Origin: Streptomyces sp. KMM 9044
GTDB lineage: Bacteria; Actinomycetota; Actinomycetes; Streptomycetales; Streptomycetaceae
DNA: 64,000 nt
Reading direction: 5' to 3'
Assembly (NCBI RefSeq): GCF_024701375.2
Contig: NZ_CP113910.1
Coordinates: forward strand, 2,170,001 to 2,234,000
Numbering within the stretch: position 1 is the first letter of the stretch; each line of letters starts with the position of its first letter. Below, piece after piece: positions 52,280-61,339 of this stretch. The notes beneath the pieces were generated by a model. It was not told the origin of the DNA and did not search any database. It worked only from the letters and a program-made list of their open reading frames with translations. A program made the position numbers and the translations under genes.

Positions 52280-52449
52280 GCCGCAAGGTCATTGAGAGCG
52301 GGTCGGTCATTCACACGGCGGCAACAACCGAACAATCCGCGCGTTGGCGAACGCACTCCGCCCCTCCTCCTCTTGCGGTCCATGCCCACAATTCCGCGAC
52401 GTCGGGTCCCGCCTCCCCACGCGGGCGACGGGATCTTGATCGCGAAGTG

Positions 52450-53865
52450 TCAGCCGGCGAGCTTCGCTAGGGCCGCGTCGATCCTGGACAGTGTGCAGTC
52501 CTTGCCGAGGACCTCCAGGGACTCGAAGAGAGGCAGGCCGACCGTGCGGCCCGTGACGGCGACGCGCACCGGGGCCTGGGCCTTGCCCAGCTTCAGGCCG
52601 TGCTCCTCGCCGGAGGCCAGGACCGCTTCCTTGAGGGACTCGGGGCTGGTCCAATCGGCCGTCTCCAGCTTGGCGCGGGCCGTGGCCAGGAGGACTGCCG
52701 GCTCGCCTTTCATCGCTTTGGTCCAGGACGCCTCGTCCTCCACCGGCTCCTTCAGGAAGAGGAAGTCGACGTTCGCTGTGATGTCCGACAGGACGGCCAG
52801 GCGGGTCTGGGCATGCGGGGCGATCGCCTCCCAGGCGGCCTGGTCGAAGTCCTCGGGCGCCCAGTTGGCATACGGGGTTCGCAGCCACGGCTCGCATGCC
52901 GCGATGAACTTCTCCAACGGCAGGGCGCGGATGTACTCGCCGTTGAACGCGGTCAGCTTCTTGATGTCGAAGAAGGCTGGGGAGGTGTTCACGTCCTCGA
53001 CGCGGAACTTCTGCTCCAGCTCCTCGTACGGGAGGAGCTCGACGTCGTCGCCGGGGCCCCAGCCGAGCAGCATGAGGTAGTTGGTCATCGCCTCGGGCAG
53101 GTAGCCCTCGGCGAGGTAGTCCTCAAGAGCGACCTTGTCGCGACGCTTGGACAGCTTCTGCCGCTTCTCGTTCACGATCACCGGCAGGTGCGCCCACATC
53201 GGGGGCTTCGCGCCGAGGGCCTCCCACAGCAGCTGCTGCTTGGGCGTGTTCGACAGGTGCTCGTCACCGCGGATGACTAGGGTGATGCCCTCGTCCAGGT
53301 CGTCGACGACGTTGGCGATCAGGAAGACTGGAGAGCCGTCGCCGCGGGCGATGACGAAGTCCTCGATCGCCGAGTTCGGGAAGGACGGCTCACCTCGGAT
53401 CAGGTCCACGACGACCGTCTCGCCCTCCGTGGGCGTACGGAACCGCAGAGCCCGGCCCTCCACGTGTTCCAGGCCCCGGTCCCGGCAGAAACCGTCGTAG
53501 CCGAGGTGCTGCGAGCCGGTCCGCTCCTGCACCTGCTCACGGGTGCAGTCGCAGTAGTACGCGCGGCCCTGCGCGTAGAGCTGCTGGGCGGCCTCGCGGT
53601 GACGGTCGGCGTTGTGCGACTGGAAGTAGGAGCCCTCGAACGTGGGATCGTCCTTGGAGATCCCGATGGACGCGAGCGCGCTGATGATGCCGTCGATCCA
53701 CTCGGGCTTGTTGCGTGCCGTGTCGGTGTCCTCGATGCGCAGGACGAACTTGCCTCCCGACTGTCGTGCGACGGCCCAGTTGTAGAGAGCCGACCGAGCT
53801 CCGCCAACATGGAACATTCCAGTGGGAGACGGGGCGAAACGCACGCGTGTGGAGGCATCAGGCAT
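52450..53865 (-). CDS. gltX: Glutamyl-tRNA synthetase, island copy
   Basis: Class I synthetase of 471 residues charging tRNA-Glu. The HIGH-equivalent is [20 protein letters not shown], the zinc/acceptor region includes [11 protein letters not shown], and KMSKS appears as [19 protein letters not shown]. The anticodon-binding half is complete and the frame is open. Streptomyces carry a housekeeping gltX elsewhere, so a copy on a mobile island is unusual. It stands alone, divergent from an XRE regulator, 1.3 kb from IS3. Confidence 0.93.
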   Translation of the reverse strand: MPDASTRVRFAPSPTGMFHVGGARSALYNWAVARQSGGKFVLRIEDTDTARNKPEWIDGIISALASIGISKDDPTFEGSYFQSHNADRHREAAQQLYAQGRAYYCDCTREQVQERTGSQHLGYDGFCRDRGLEHVEGRALRFRTPTEGETVVVDLIRGEPSFPNSAIEDFVIARGDGSPVFLIANVVDDLDEGITLVIRGDEHLSNTPKQQLLWEALGAKPPMWAHLPVIVNEKRQKLSKRRDKVALEDYLAEGYLPEAMTNYLMLLGWGPGDDVELLPYEELEQKFRVEDVNTSPAFFDIKKLTAFNGEYIRALPLEKFIAACEPWLRTPYANWAPEDFDQAAWEAIAPHAQTRLAVLSDITANVDFLFLKEPVEDEASWTKAMKGEPAVLLATARAKLETADWTSPESLKEAVLASGEEHGLKLGKAQAPVRVAVTGRTVGLPLFESLEVLGKDCTLSRIDAALAKLAG

Positions 53866-54277
53866 ACAGGCAGCCTACCGATTTCCAACGGGCGCTCGGG
53901 TCACCGTGGACGATCCCAGTATTCAGCTCTACCGAAAATCCTGCGATGCCTTCTGGCCGAGGGCAAGGTGCTGCTGTGCGGTGGAGTGCGCAACGAGTTC
54001 GGTGGAGGCTTCTTCGCGATCCGGCGGATCGGGGACTTCCATTGCGTTGCACCGCCACGCAATTAATCCCCAGGGCATCGAGCGTTGGCAGGGATGGCGG
54101 ACCTGCAAAGCTCTGGCACCTCCTGGACTTGTGGGTGTAGCCGGACAAAGTGTCCGGCCTGTTCCAGGCCCGAGAGCGGATGTTGAACGTGGCACCGCAG
54201 CCCGACTCGCTGCCTGATCTCGCGGTCTGCTCGGCCGCTACCGTTAATGACGGACCAAAGTTGGGGAGGCAGCGCGC
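53866..54277. promoter_or_regulatory. Divergent promoter region of gltX and the XRE regulator
   Basis: This 412-bp gap between two divergent starts holds a CCGGACA-AAG-TGTCCGG inverted repeat at 54140-54158, 120 bp before the regulator. The same arms recur after the flavoprotein gene (56110-56128). It could be an autoregulatory site or a small terminator. No convincing gene is seen in the gap. Confidence 0.45.
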
Positions 54278-55510
54278 ATGCGTGGTCTTGGTGATCACCT
54301 CAGCATAGGAGAGCGGATCGCGTTCTACCGCGAGCGCCGGGGCTACACGCAGCCCGTCCTCGCCGGCCTCGTCGGACACAGCACCGACTGGCTGTCGAAG
54401 ATCGAGCGAGGAGTGCGAAAGCCGCCGAGAATCGACAAGCTCGCTGAACTCGCTCGCGTGCTGCGTGTCCCGCTCGGCGACTTGATGGGGCAGCCCGTCC
54501 TCTTGGAGGACGAGGAAAAGCGCATGGACGACGTGCCAGCGGTCCGCGATGCGCTGATGAGCCCTCGACGGCTCTCCAAGCTGCTGTTCGGTCCCACGGC
54601 GGAGCGGCAGTTGCCGAGGCCGGAGCAGGCGCAGGTCTTCGTCGAGCGCAGCTGGGGCGACTACCAGGCTGGCGCTCTTGGCGATGTCATCGCCGCCCTG
54701 CCCGGTCTGCTGAGGACTGCCCAGGAGTTGGAAGACCTTCCGCCTGGCGATCAGCGGCGACGTGGCCTCGCCGTCTCGGCCCGTACGCATCACCTGGCGG
54801 CAACCACCCTCGCCAAGGTCGGCGAGTCCGACTTGTCGTGGCTCGCGGCCGAGCGCGCCATGCGGGCCGCGGACGAATCCGAGGACCCGCTGTCGCTCGT
54901 CTCCGCCGCCCGCTCCGGTACGCACGCACTGCTGGCCAACGGGCGATACGAGGACGCCCTCGAACTGGGCGATACCGCCGCGGCCTGGCTCGCCAGTCGG
55001 GTTCGCGACGACGACCCGGCCGCCTTGAGCCTGCTTGGCATGATTCATCTGCGGGCTGCTGTGGCCGCTGCACGGCATCAGGATCGACACACCGCCAACT
55101 CCCTGTTGGAGAAGGCGAAGCGGCTCGCCGACCGGCTCGGTTCCGACGGGAACTACTGGCAGACGTGTTTCGGTCCGACGAACGTCGAGCTGCACCGCCT
55201 GTCGATCGAGCTTGACCTGGAGAACATCCCGTACGTCGTCGAACATGGCGGCATCGACGTTTCCCACATGCCGGCGGAACGCGCCGTGTCTCATCGCATC
55301 GACTACGCCCGCGGCCTCTGCCTCAGAGGTCGCGTCGACGAGTCCTTCAGCGAACTGCGGGAGGCCGAACGCACCTCGCCCCAGCTCGTGCGGAACAATC
55401 CACGGGTACGCGAGACCCTTCGCGACCTGAGGAAGCAGTCCCCGGTCACGGGCGGCGGCCACTCGTCCGAGCTGCTGGCCATGGCCCAACGATGCAGGGC
55501 GGTGCAGTGA
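54278..55510 (+). CDS. XRE-family regulator with TPR-like C-terminus
   Basis: A 410-residue protein with an N-terminal HTH_3 domain (GERIAFYRERRGYTQPVLAGLVGHSTDWLSKIERG in part, residues 11-45). About 330 helical residues follow with TPR-like repeats (LAAERAMRAADESEDPLSL, ARYEDALELGDTAAAWL-type, LLEKAKRLADRLG). Such proteins often read a small molecule or peptide. ATG 54278 is preceded by GGGGAGG. Its stop overlaps the flavoprotein start (GTGA), so the two are co-translated. Confidence 0.87.
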   Translation: MRGLGDHLSIGERIAFYRERRGYTQPVLAGLVGHSTDWLSKIERGVRKPPRIDKLAELARVLRVPLGDLMGQPVLLEDEEKRMDDVPAVRDALMSPRRLSKLLFGPTAERQLPRPEQAQVFVERSWGDYQAGALGDVIAALPGLLRTAQELEDLPPGDQRRRGLAVSARTHHLAATTLAKVGESDLSWLAAERAMRAADESEDPLSLVSAARSGTHALLANGRYEDALELGDTAAAWLASRVRDDDPAALSLLGMIHLRAAVAAARHQDRHTANSLLEKAKRLADRLGSDGNYWQTCFGPTNVELHRLSIELDLENIPYVVEHGGIDVSHMPAERAVSHRIDYARGLCLRGRVDESFSELREAERTSPQLVRNNPRVRETLRDLRKQSPVTGGGHSSELLAMAQRCRAVQ

Positions 55511-56070
55511 GTTCGATGCAGGGCAAGGTGCTGGGCGTCGTCGGATCGAGCGCCGGCGGGATCGAGGAACTTCGTACAGGGCTCGTGGCCCCGGCGCTCG
55601 AACGGGGCTGGACGGTTGCGGTCACGCTCACACCGACCGCAGGTCAGTGGCTCAGCGCGAGCGGCGAGACGGCGCAGCTCGAGGGGCTGACCGGCCTTCC
55701 CGTGCGGTCCGAATCACGCCTGCCGGGTGACTCCCGGCCGCATCCGCCCGTGGACTGCTACGTCGTGGCCCCGGCAAGTGCCAACACCGTCGCCAAGCTC
55801 GCCCTGGGGATCTCAGACAACCAGGCGTTGACACAGGTCAACGAAGCCATCGGAACACTGGACCTTCCGCTAGTCGTCTGGCCGCGTGTGAACGCCGCGC
55901 ACGCTCGCCACCCTGCGTGGGAAGGGCACATCAAAACTCTTCGCAGTTCAGGGGTGCGGTTGATCTACGGAGACGAGGTATGGCCGCTCGCCGAGCCGCG
56001 GGCTGGGATGCCGGGACGCCGGTACCCGTGGGAAGCCGTACTAGACGCGGCCAGCAGGGCAGTCTCCTGA
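55507..56070 (+). CDS. HFCD-family flavoprotein
   Basis: A 187-residue FMN protein of the homo-oligomeric flavin-containing Cys-decarboxylase fold (CoaC/EpiD/UbiX relatives). Visible are LGVVGSSAGGIEEL, the substrate/flavin clamp VVAPASANTVAKLALGISDNQ and the late Pro/Arg loop. The key PASANT motif of HFCD enzymes is present. GTG 55507 overlaps the regulator stop. Its substrate is unknown, and pairing with an XRE-TPR regulator is a recurring Streptomyces arrangement. Confidence 0.85.
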   Translation: MSSMQGKVLGVVGSSAGGIEELRTGLVAPALERGWTVAVTLTPTAGQWLSASGETAQLEGLTGLPVRSESRLPGDSRPHPPVDCYVVAPASANTVAKLALGISDNQALTQVNEAIGTLDLPLVVWPRVNAAHARHPAWEGHIKTLRSSGVRLIYGDEVWPLAEPRAGMPGRRYPWEAVLDAASRAVS

Positions 56071-56109
56071 CAGTTCCACCAATAAGTCGTGGAAGTAAGA
56101 GCAATTGGA

Positions 56110-56128
56110 CCCGGACAGTCTGTCCGGG
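56110..56128 (+). terminator. Terminator after the flavoprotein gene
   Basis: An 8-bp stem with a 3-nt loop, 40 nt past the stop codon. The arms (CCCGGACA/TGTCCGGG) resemble the repeat upstream of the regulator. Confidence 0.6.
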
Positions 56129-56184
56129 CCCTTCGTCTTGACCGGCTCCAGTCTGAGGGCATCACCGGCTAACGGAGGGAACGG

Positions 56185-56313
56185 ATGCCCGATCAGGGAT
56201 TGAGCGCGGCGCTTCCCGGCGCAACGACGTGGGGCGACGCATCCAGAAGCTCCCCGAACGCACGCACGGATGCGATGGGTGGCAATGACCTCGATTCTTC
56301 ACTTGCGGTGTGA
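56185..56313 (+). CDS. Small open frame with a strong ribosome site
   Basis: 42 codons starting ATG 56185 with GGAGG 7 nt upstream, in the gap after the flavoprotein. The product starts MPDQGLSAALPGATTW and has no recognisable domain. It may be the 5' end of a gene cut by the IS1380-type element that begins shortly after, or a chance frame. Confidence 0.3.
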   Translation: MPDQGLSAALPGATTWGDASRSSPNARTDAMGGNDLDSSLAV

Positions 56314-56458
56314 CGTCGGTCGGTTCGGCGGTTTGCCCGTAATGTCCCCTGCCGTTCGAGGACGGGCCGTCGCGTGACGCTGCGGGGCGTCGGGTTCCAC
56401 GGGCCCGAGGGTGCTGCGGGTCCTCTCCTCTCCGCTGTCGTCGGGGCGGGGCCGACCG

Positions 56459-57918
56459 TCAGGTGTGGGCCGGAAGCTGGGTGGCCCGCTGCCAGGCGGT
56501 GGCGAACGCCGGCGCCCAGGGCCAGGTGCGGTCGAGGTGGAGGGTGCGTCTGCGTGCGTGGGCGGTGAGCCGGGCGGGCAGGTGGTAGAGCCTCCTGCGG
56601 ATCGTCTCCGGTTCGGCGGCGGCGAGTTCGGGCTCGTCATGCAGGAGAAGGAGCCTGGTCCATGCGTCGAGGTCCGCGGCGATAGTGGCAGCCAGCACCC
56701 AGGCGGCGTTCAGCTGCCAGGACTTCGAGGGCAGCAGCCCGAGGCCGATCCGCTTGATCGCCTTGACACGATCCTCGACCTCGGCATGATCACGGTAGAG
56801 AGCATCGACGAACCACACCTGCCCGGAGCCGGACACCCCGGAAAGCCCCTGGTGGGCGGGGATGTTCGTGGCGACGATCTGGTAACGCCAGCCGGTGCGC
56901 TGCTCGAACGCGGTCAGCTTCTTCAGATCGCGGCGCGAGGGCTTGACCCGGCGCACGATCAGCCGCATCCCCTCGGGCCAGCCGCTCAGGTCGCGCACCC
57001 CGGTCAGCTCGGCGACCTGGTAGGTGACCTTCTGTCCGTCCGGGCCCTTGATCTCGTGGACCTCGCCGTCCTGCCGCAGCGCGTCGTTCCACACGTCCGC
57101 GGGCAGCAGTGCGATCGCGGCCTCGTCGGCGGTATTGATGGCCCAGCCGGTCACCCAGCGCACTCGGCGGCGGCTGGTGGTCAGCGCCTGCAGATGCTCA
57201 AGGAGGCCGTGGCTGAAGGCCGCGCCGTCGATCCTCACCAGCAGCTTCGACCACAGCGGCAGCGGAGTTGCCGCAGCGCGGCGGCCAGCACCGTCTTGTG
57301 GTCGGCGACGTCGTTGGACGCCGCGTTGCCCGGCCGTAGCAGCATGGTCACGCACTCGCGGGTATTGGCCAGCCAGGCGCCCAGCGGGTGATGTCCGTAG
57401 CCGCCCTTGAACGTGCCGGCCGCGCCGTCCTTCTTGCTGGTGCAGGTCACCAAGGTGGCATCGAGATCCAGGACGTACCAGTTGGTGAGCGTGCGCCCGC
57501 ATACCGAGATCCACGGGAACCCACCGGGCCGCAGGGCGAGCAGCGTCCACACCCCACGCCGTATCACGGCGCGCACGCGCTCCACCCGGGCTCCGACAGG
57601 GCCGTCGATGGCTTCCAGCGTGCGCCACAGGGTGCTGTCCGAGACCGGACGGGGGAAGAACGGCCTCCAGTGCTGCTGCAGTTGCTCGGCCTGCAGGACA
57701 TTCCTCGCGCCGAGGACGATCGCGCAGGCCAGCTGGACCAGGGCCATCCCGCGATCCCGCCACCCCGGCCCGACGCCGCGGGGCAGCGCGGCGGCCAGGG
57801 CGCGGGTCAGCCCGACCCGGTCCGCGATCCGGTGCAGCAGCACCACGCCCGCATGCCCGACCAGGTTCTTGCCGTCGGCCCGCACAACGAGCCGACGATC
57901 CCATTCGGTAGCCTGCAC
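56459..57918 (-). pseudogene. IS1380-type transposase, frameshifted
   Basis: The N-terminal 220 codons (57918 to about 57250) start MQATEWDRRLVVRADGKNL and include the catalytic Asp in WYVLDLDATLVTCTSKK. A frameshift near 57250 moves the rest (LLVRIDGAAFSHGLLEHL with the second Asp, then AHAEVEDRVKAIKRIGLG-type Glu region) to another frame, ending at 56459. The catalytic triad is thus split and the copy is dead unless a neighbouring element supplies transposase. Element ends are not resolved, and flanks around 56340 and 57997 have only vague inverted similarity. Confidence 0.85.
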
Positions 57919-58096
57919 CTGTTGGGTGCCCCCACTCTGCGACGTTCTTGATCTAGGAAGTTCAGATCATCGCAGGTCAGGGGCACCCTTCCGCTATCAG
58001 GGCGTCACATCACTGACGGACGGCCCTCGTAGCTGAATACACGAGGATGACTTCTCATCTCGATGCTCGTCTGATGCCGCCCCAACGTCAGCGGGC

Positions 58097-58552
58097 ATGG
58101 AGCGCATCGCCGTGAGCGCTGCAAGAAGCGCCCCCACGCCAACTAGCCGCACCCGGCTCTGCAGCCTCTGCCGATGCCACCTGAGCCGGTACAACAGTGA
58201 AGACCTCTGTTCCGGCTGCGCTCGCAGTGGGATAGCCGTACAGCCTGCGCTCTGCGTTCCACCCCGTGTATGGGCTCGCCAGGACGTCCGAGACGCCCTG
58301 TTACACAAGGACTTCGGCAGGCTGTGCCAACTCGTGCGAGAGTACGGCCACCTCCGTCAGGAGGACATGGCCGTCCTCACGGGGCTGAGCCAGGCATTTC
58401 TGTCGATGCTGGAATCTGGCCAGCGACGCCTCACCAACATCGACCGGATCACCGTGCTCCTGGACGGCTTGGACGCACCAGTCGACATCACAGGGCCGAT
58501 GCTCCGCCCCATAGCTGCCGCTCCAGGCCCACCTATGCGGACAGCTTCTTGA
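58097..58552 (+). CDS. Short XRE-type regulator with zinc-ribbon N-terminus
   Basis: 151 residues: two Cys pairs (RLCSLCRCHLSRYNSEDLCSGC in part) suggest a zinc ribbon, followed by an HTH_3 domain (LREYGHLRQEDMAVLTGLSQAFLSMLESGQRRL in part). Typical Streptomyces relatives have a long TPR C-terminus after this, which is absent here, so the gene may be a truncated but still DNA-binding form. The start is not certain. Confidence 0.65.
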   Translation: MERIAVSAARSAPTPTSRTRLCSLCRCHLSRYNSEDLCSGCARSGIAVQPALCVPPRVWARQDVRDALLHKDFGRLCQLVREYGHLRQEDMAVLTGLSQAFLSMLESGQRRLTNIDRITVLLDGLDAPVDITGPMLRPIAAAPGPPMRTAS

Positions 58553-58683
58553 TGCTCAACCGCAGATCGTGATCTTGTAGTCAGACGGCGCTTGCATCAC
58601 AGATCATGACGCCGCACCGAGCGCTGGGTGGGTGAGAGGATCAAGATCCGTCAAGAACTGGATCTCGGCAGGGGGAGTGCAGG

Positions 58684-59139
58684 GTGGCGAAGAGATCAGC
58701 GCTGCGTGGGTATCTGCTGGAGGAGGCGCTGGCCTGGCTTCTGCGGCACAGCGGCTACCGTCTACTCGTCGACGCGAGTCAAGATCGAACTGAGCTGACT
58801 GGGTCCGGCGGTACGCTCCGAGTCCGTGGGCGTGGCGCGGTTCACCAGGTGGACGTACTTGGAGAGTTCGCCTTCACGCCCGCTTTCTCCCTCCCTGTCC
58901 GTTTGTTCCTTGAGGCCAAACATTACCGGGAGCCGTGCCGGCTGGAGGTCGTACGCAACGCCCACGGCGTACTGCACGACGTCAATGAGAACTTCATGGA
59001 CCACGGGGGTACCCGGCCCAGGCGACGCTTCCAGTACACGTACGCGCTGTTCTCCGCCAACGGGTTTACGCCGGAGGCTCAGCGGTATGCCCTGGCCCAT
59101 CAGATCTCCCTGGTGGATCTATCCGGCGAGTCCTTTACC
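58684..59139 (+). pseudogene. Mrr-like restriction endonuclease domain protein, cut by ISAs1
   Basis: The first 152 codons remain. The PD-(D/E)xK nuclease core is visible as GAVHQVDVLGEF (Asp) and RLFLEAKHYREP (E-x-K), preceded by LRGYLLEEALAWLLRHSGYRLL, the usual N-terminal helix with the catalytic Glu. The GTG or ATG start near 58684 follows AGGGGGAG. The frame then enters ISAs1 copy 2 at 59140 and the C-terminus is not found in the window. It is a remnant of a type IV-like defence gene. Confidence 0.75.
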
Positions 59140-60601
59140 CAGGGCCCCGGCGAGTGCCTGGATCATCCCGTTCTGGGATGTTGATCTCGGTGATGGGTCC
59201 CGGAAGCAGGTGAACACGGCACCCGTGGATCATGGAGTTCTCTACGCTTCAAGATCCACGAAGGTGCCGTGTTCGTTCCTCCATCATCCCCTGTCGCTGC
59301 CCCCGCTTGCGCAGTGCCCCGCCTGGAAGCCCTCGGCGAGGGGGCCGCCAAGGATCAAGTCCGCTGCCTGGTGACCGAGTTCGAGTCGGTCACCGATCCG
59401 AGAGGGGCTTGCGGGGTGCGGTACCGGCTCTCCTCGCTGCTGGCCCTGGTGGTCTGCGCTATGACCCCGTCCGGACACGACTCGATCACCGCGGCGGCGG
59501 AGTGGTGCCGACGCGCGACGCCGGAGGAACTGGCTGCCTTCGGCCTGCCCTACCACCCGCTCCTCGGCCGCTACCGGGTGCCGAGCGAGAAGACTCTGCG
59601 CAGCGTCCTGGGACGCCTGGATCCAGGTGAGATCTGTGCGGCGGCCTACGACTACCTTTGGCCCCTGCTGTCCGCACAGCCCCGCCGGCCGGAACCGGTC
59701 ATGCCCGACGGCGGCACCGAGCGTGAACAGCGCCGGGCCCACCGGACAGCCGCCCACGCCGATCCGGTACGCATCCGGCGGCGGGCGATCGCTGTGGACG
59801 GCAAGTGCCTGCGCGGCGCCCGCCGCCCGGACGGCAGCCGGGTCTTCGTCCTGTCCGCCGTCCGCCACGGCGACGGCGTCACGCTCGCCTCCCGCGAGAT
59901 CGGCGCGAAGACCAACGAAATCCCCGAGTTCGCCCCTCTCCTCGACCAGATCGACGACGCGGACCTCGCGGGGACGATCGTCACCGCCGATGCACTCCAT
60001 GCCCCACGCGACCACGCCACCTACCTGCACGAACGCGGCGCTCACTACCTGCTGACCATCAAGAACAACCAACGCGCACAAGCCCGTCAGCTCCACGCCC
60101 TGCCCTGGAAGGAGATCCCCGTGATCCACCGTGACGACGCCCGGGGCCACGGCCGACACGAGCAGCGGCTCGTGCAGGTCGTCACCGTCGACGGCCTGCT
60201 CTTCCCGCACGCGGCCCAGGTCCTGCGCATCCAGCGCAGACGCCGCCTCTACAGGGGCGAAGAAGTGGTCCAGCGAGACCGTCTACGCCATCACCGACCT
60301 GCCCGCCGAGGAAGCGAACGCCGCCGAGATCGCGTCCTGGGCTCGCGGGCACTGGACCGTGGAAAACACCGTCCACTGGTGCCGCGATGTCACCTTCAAC
60401 GAGGACAAGTACCAGGTCAGGACCCACAACACGCCCGCCGTACTCGCAGCCCTCCGCGACCTGATCCGCAGCACACTCAAGCTCGCCGGCTACGTCAACA
60501 CCGCCGCCGGACGACGAGCCCACACCGAACGCCCCCGCGCCCTCACCCTCTACGGCATCACATGATCAAACCGGACGATCCAGGCACTCGCCGGGGCCCT
60601 G
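59140..60601 (+). mobile_element. ISAs1-family element, copy 2
   Basis: 1,462 bp, one more than copy 1, with the same 25-bp terminal repeats. The left flank GTCCTTTACC interrupts the nuclease gene. The right flank (60602-60611) is the inverse of CGACTTCACC found beside copy 1. It is in opposite orientation to copy 1, so recombination between them inverts the DNA in between. Confidence 0.93.
59269..60565 (+). pseudogene. ISAs1 transposase with a 1-nt insertion
   Basis: Nearly identical to the intact transposase of copy 1, but at about 60250 (codons after RRRRLY) one extra nt shifts the frame. The catalytic Glu region HWTVENTVHWCRDVTFNEDK then lies in the frame ending at 60565. The third acidic residue is thus lost from the main product, so this copy depends on copy 1 for movement. 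Confidence 0.92.
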
Positions 60602-61339
60602 GGTGAAGTCGCGCCCGACGAGGTCCGGCACCGGGCCCGGCGCCGTCCGGGTCAGCGCCCACCGCTTCGGCCTCGGTTGGCAGGGCACCAGGCCCGACTC
60701 CCGCATCAGTTGCCGAACCAGTTCCGGGCCGGCGGCGACGCCCCAGCGCAGCATCTGGGCACGGACGCGCCGGTAGCCGTAGGTGCCGTCGGACATCTCG
60801 AACGCTTTGGTAATGAGGAGCCGCAGTTCCTCGCGCCGCTGGGCGGTCGCGGAGTCGGGCCGGTTTCGCCAGTCGTAGTAGCCGGAGGTGGATACGCCGA
60901 GTTGTCTGCACATGAACTCGACGGAGTAGGCGTACTCCGCGTTTCCGAGTCGCATCGATTCGATGAACTCGTACTTGCTCGCTACCGGGGATCCTTCGCG
61001 AAGTACGCTGCGGCTTTTTTCAGGAAGGCGACTTCCATCTCCAGCTCACGGTTACGGCGTTCGAGTTCCTTCAGCCGGGCCCGCTCGTCCACCGGCAGCG
61101 GTCCGTCCTGCCGTCCGTTCTCACGCTCGTGCCGGCGCACCCAGGTGCGCAGCGTCTCGGGGTTCATGCCGAGTTCTCGCGCGACATGAGCGATCGGTTT
61201 ACTGGATTTCAGCGCCAGCTGGACCGCTTCCTCACGGAACTCTGGCGAGTACGAGCTTGGACGTGCCACGTGCTTCTTCCCTCGATTCCTTACAGGACAA
61301 CCCTATTGGGTCCCTGTCCGAGATCTTCGGGGCCCCTCA
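60602..61339 (-). pseudogene. 5' half of the split IS3-family element
   Basis: Contains the IS3 end (to 61339), orfA and the first 118 codons of orfB (MRLGNAEYAYSVEFM through VPDLVGRDFT), after which ISAs1 copy 2 interrupts at the sequence CGACTTCACC. The continuation, starting with the same ten bases and GCCGACGCGCCC, is found 24.7 kb away beside ISAs1 copy 1. Confidence 0.92.
60982..61269 (-). CDS. IS3-family OrfA
   Basis: 95 residues: HTH_Tnp_1 fold (YSPEFREEAVQLALKSSKPIA) and the coiled coil ERARLKELERRNRELEMEV. Six A followed by G on the minus strand (61015-61020) form a standard slippery site for -1 frameshifting into orfB, but orfB is cut, so no functional transposase results. Confidence 0.9.
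   Translation of the reverse strand: MARPSSYSPEFREEAVQLALKSSKPIAHVARELGMNPETLRTWVRRHERENGRQDGPLPVDERARLKELERRNRELEMEVAFLKKAAAYFAKDPR

Noticed and set aside
53866..54277. A gene in the gltX/XRE gap (frames with LRCLLAEGKVLLCGGVRNEF)
   Set aside because: No start signal, no family resemblance, and the gap is needed for two divergent promoters.
34406..60565. Composite transposon made of two ISAs1 copies and cargo
   Set aside because: Outer flanks do not match, and the inner evidence (target duplication shared by the two right flanks) shows inversion between two independent insertions, not a composite unit that moved as a whole.
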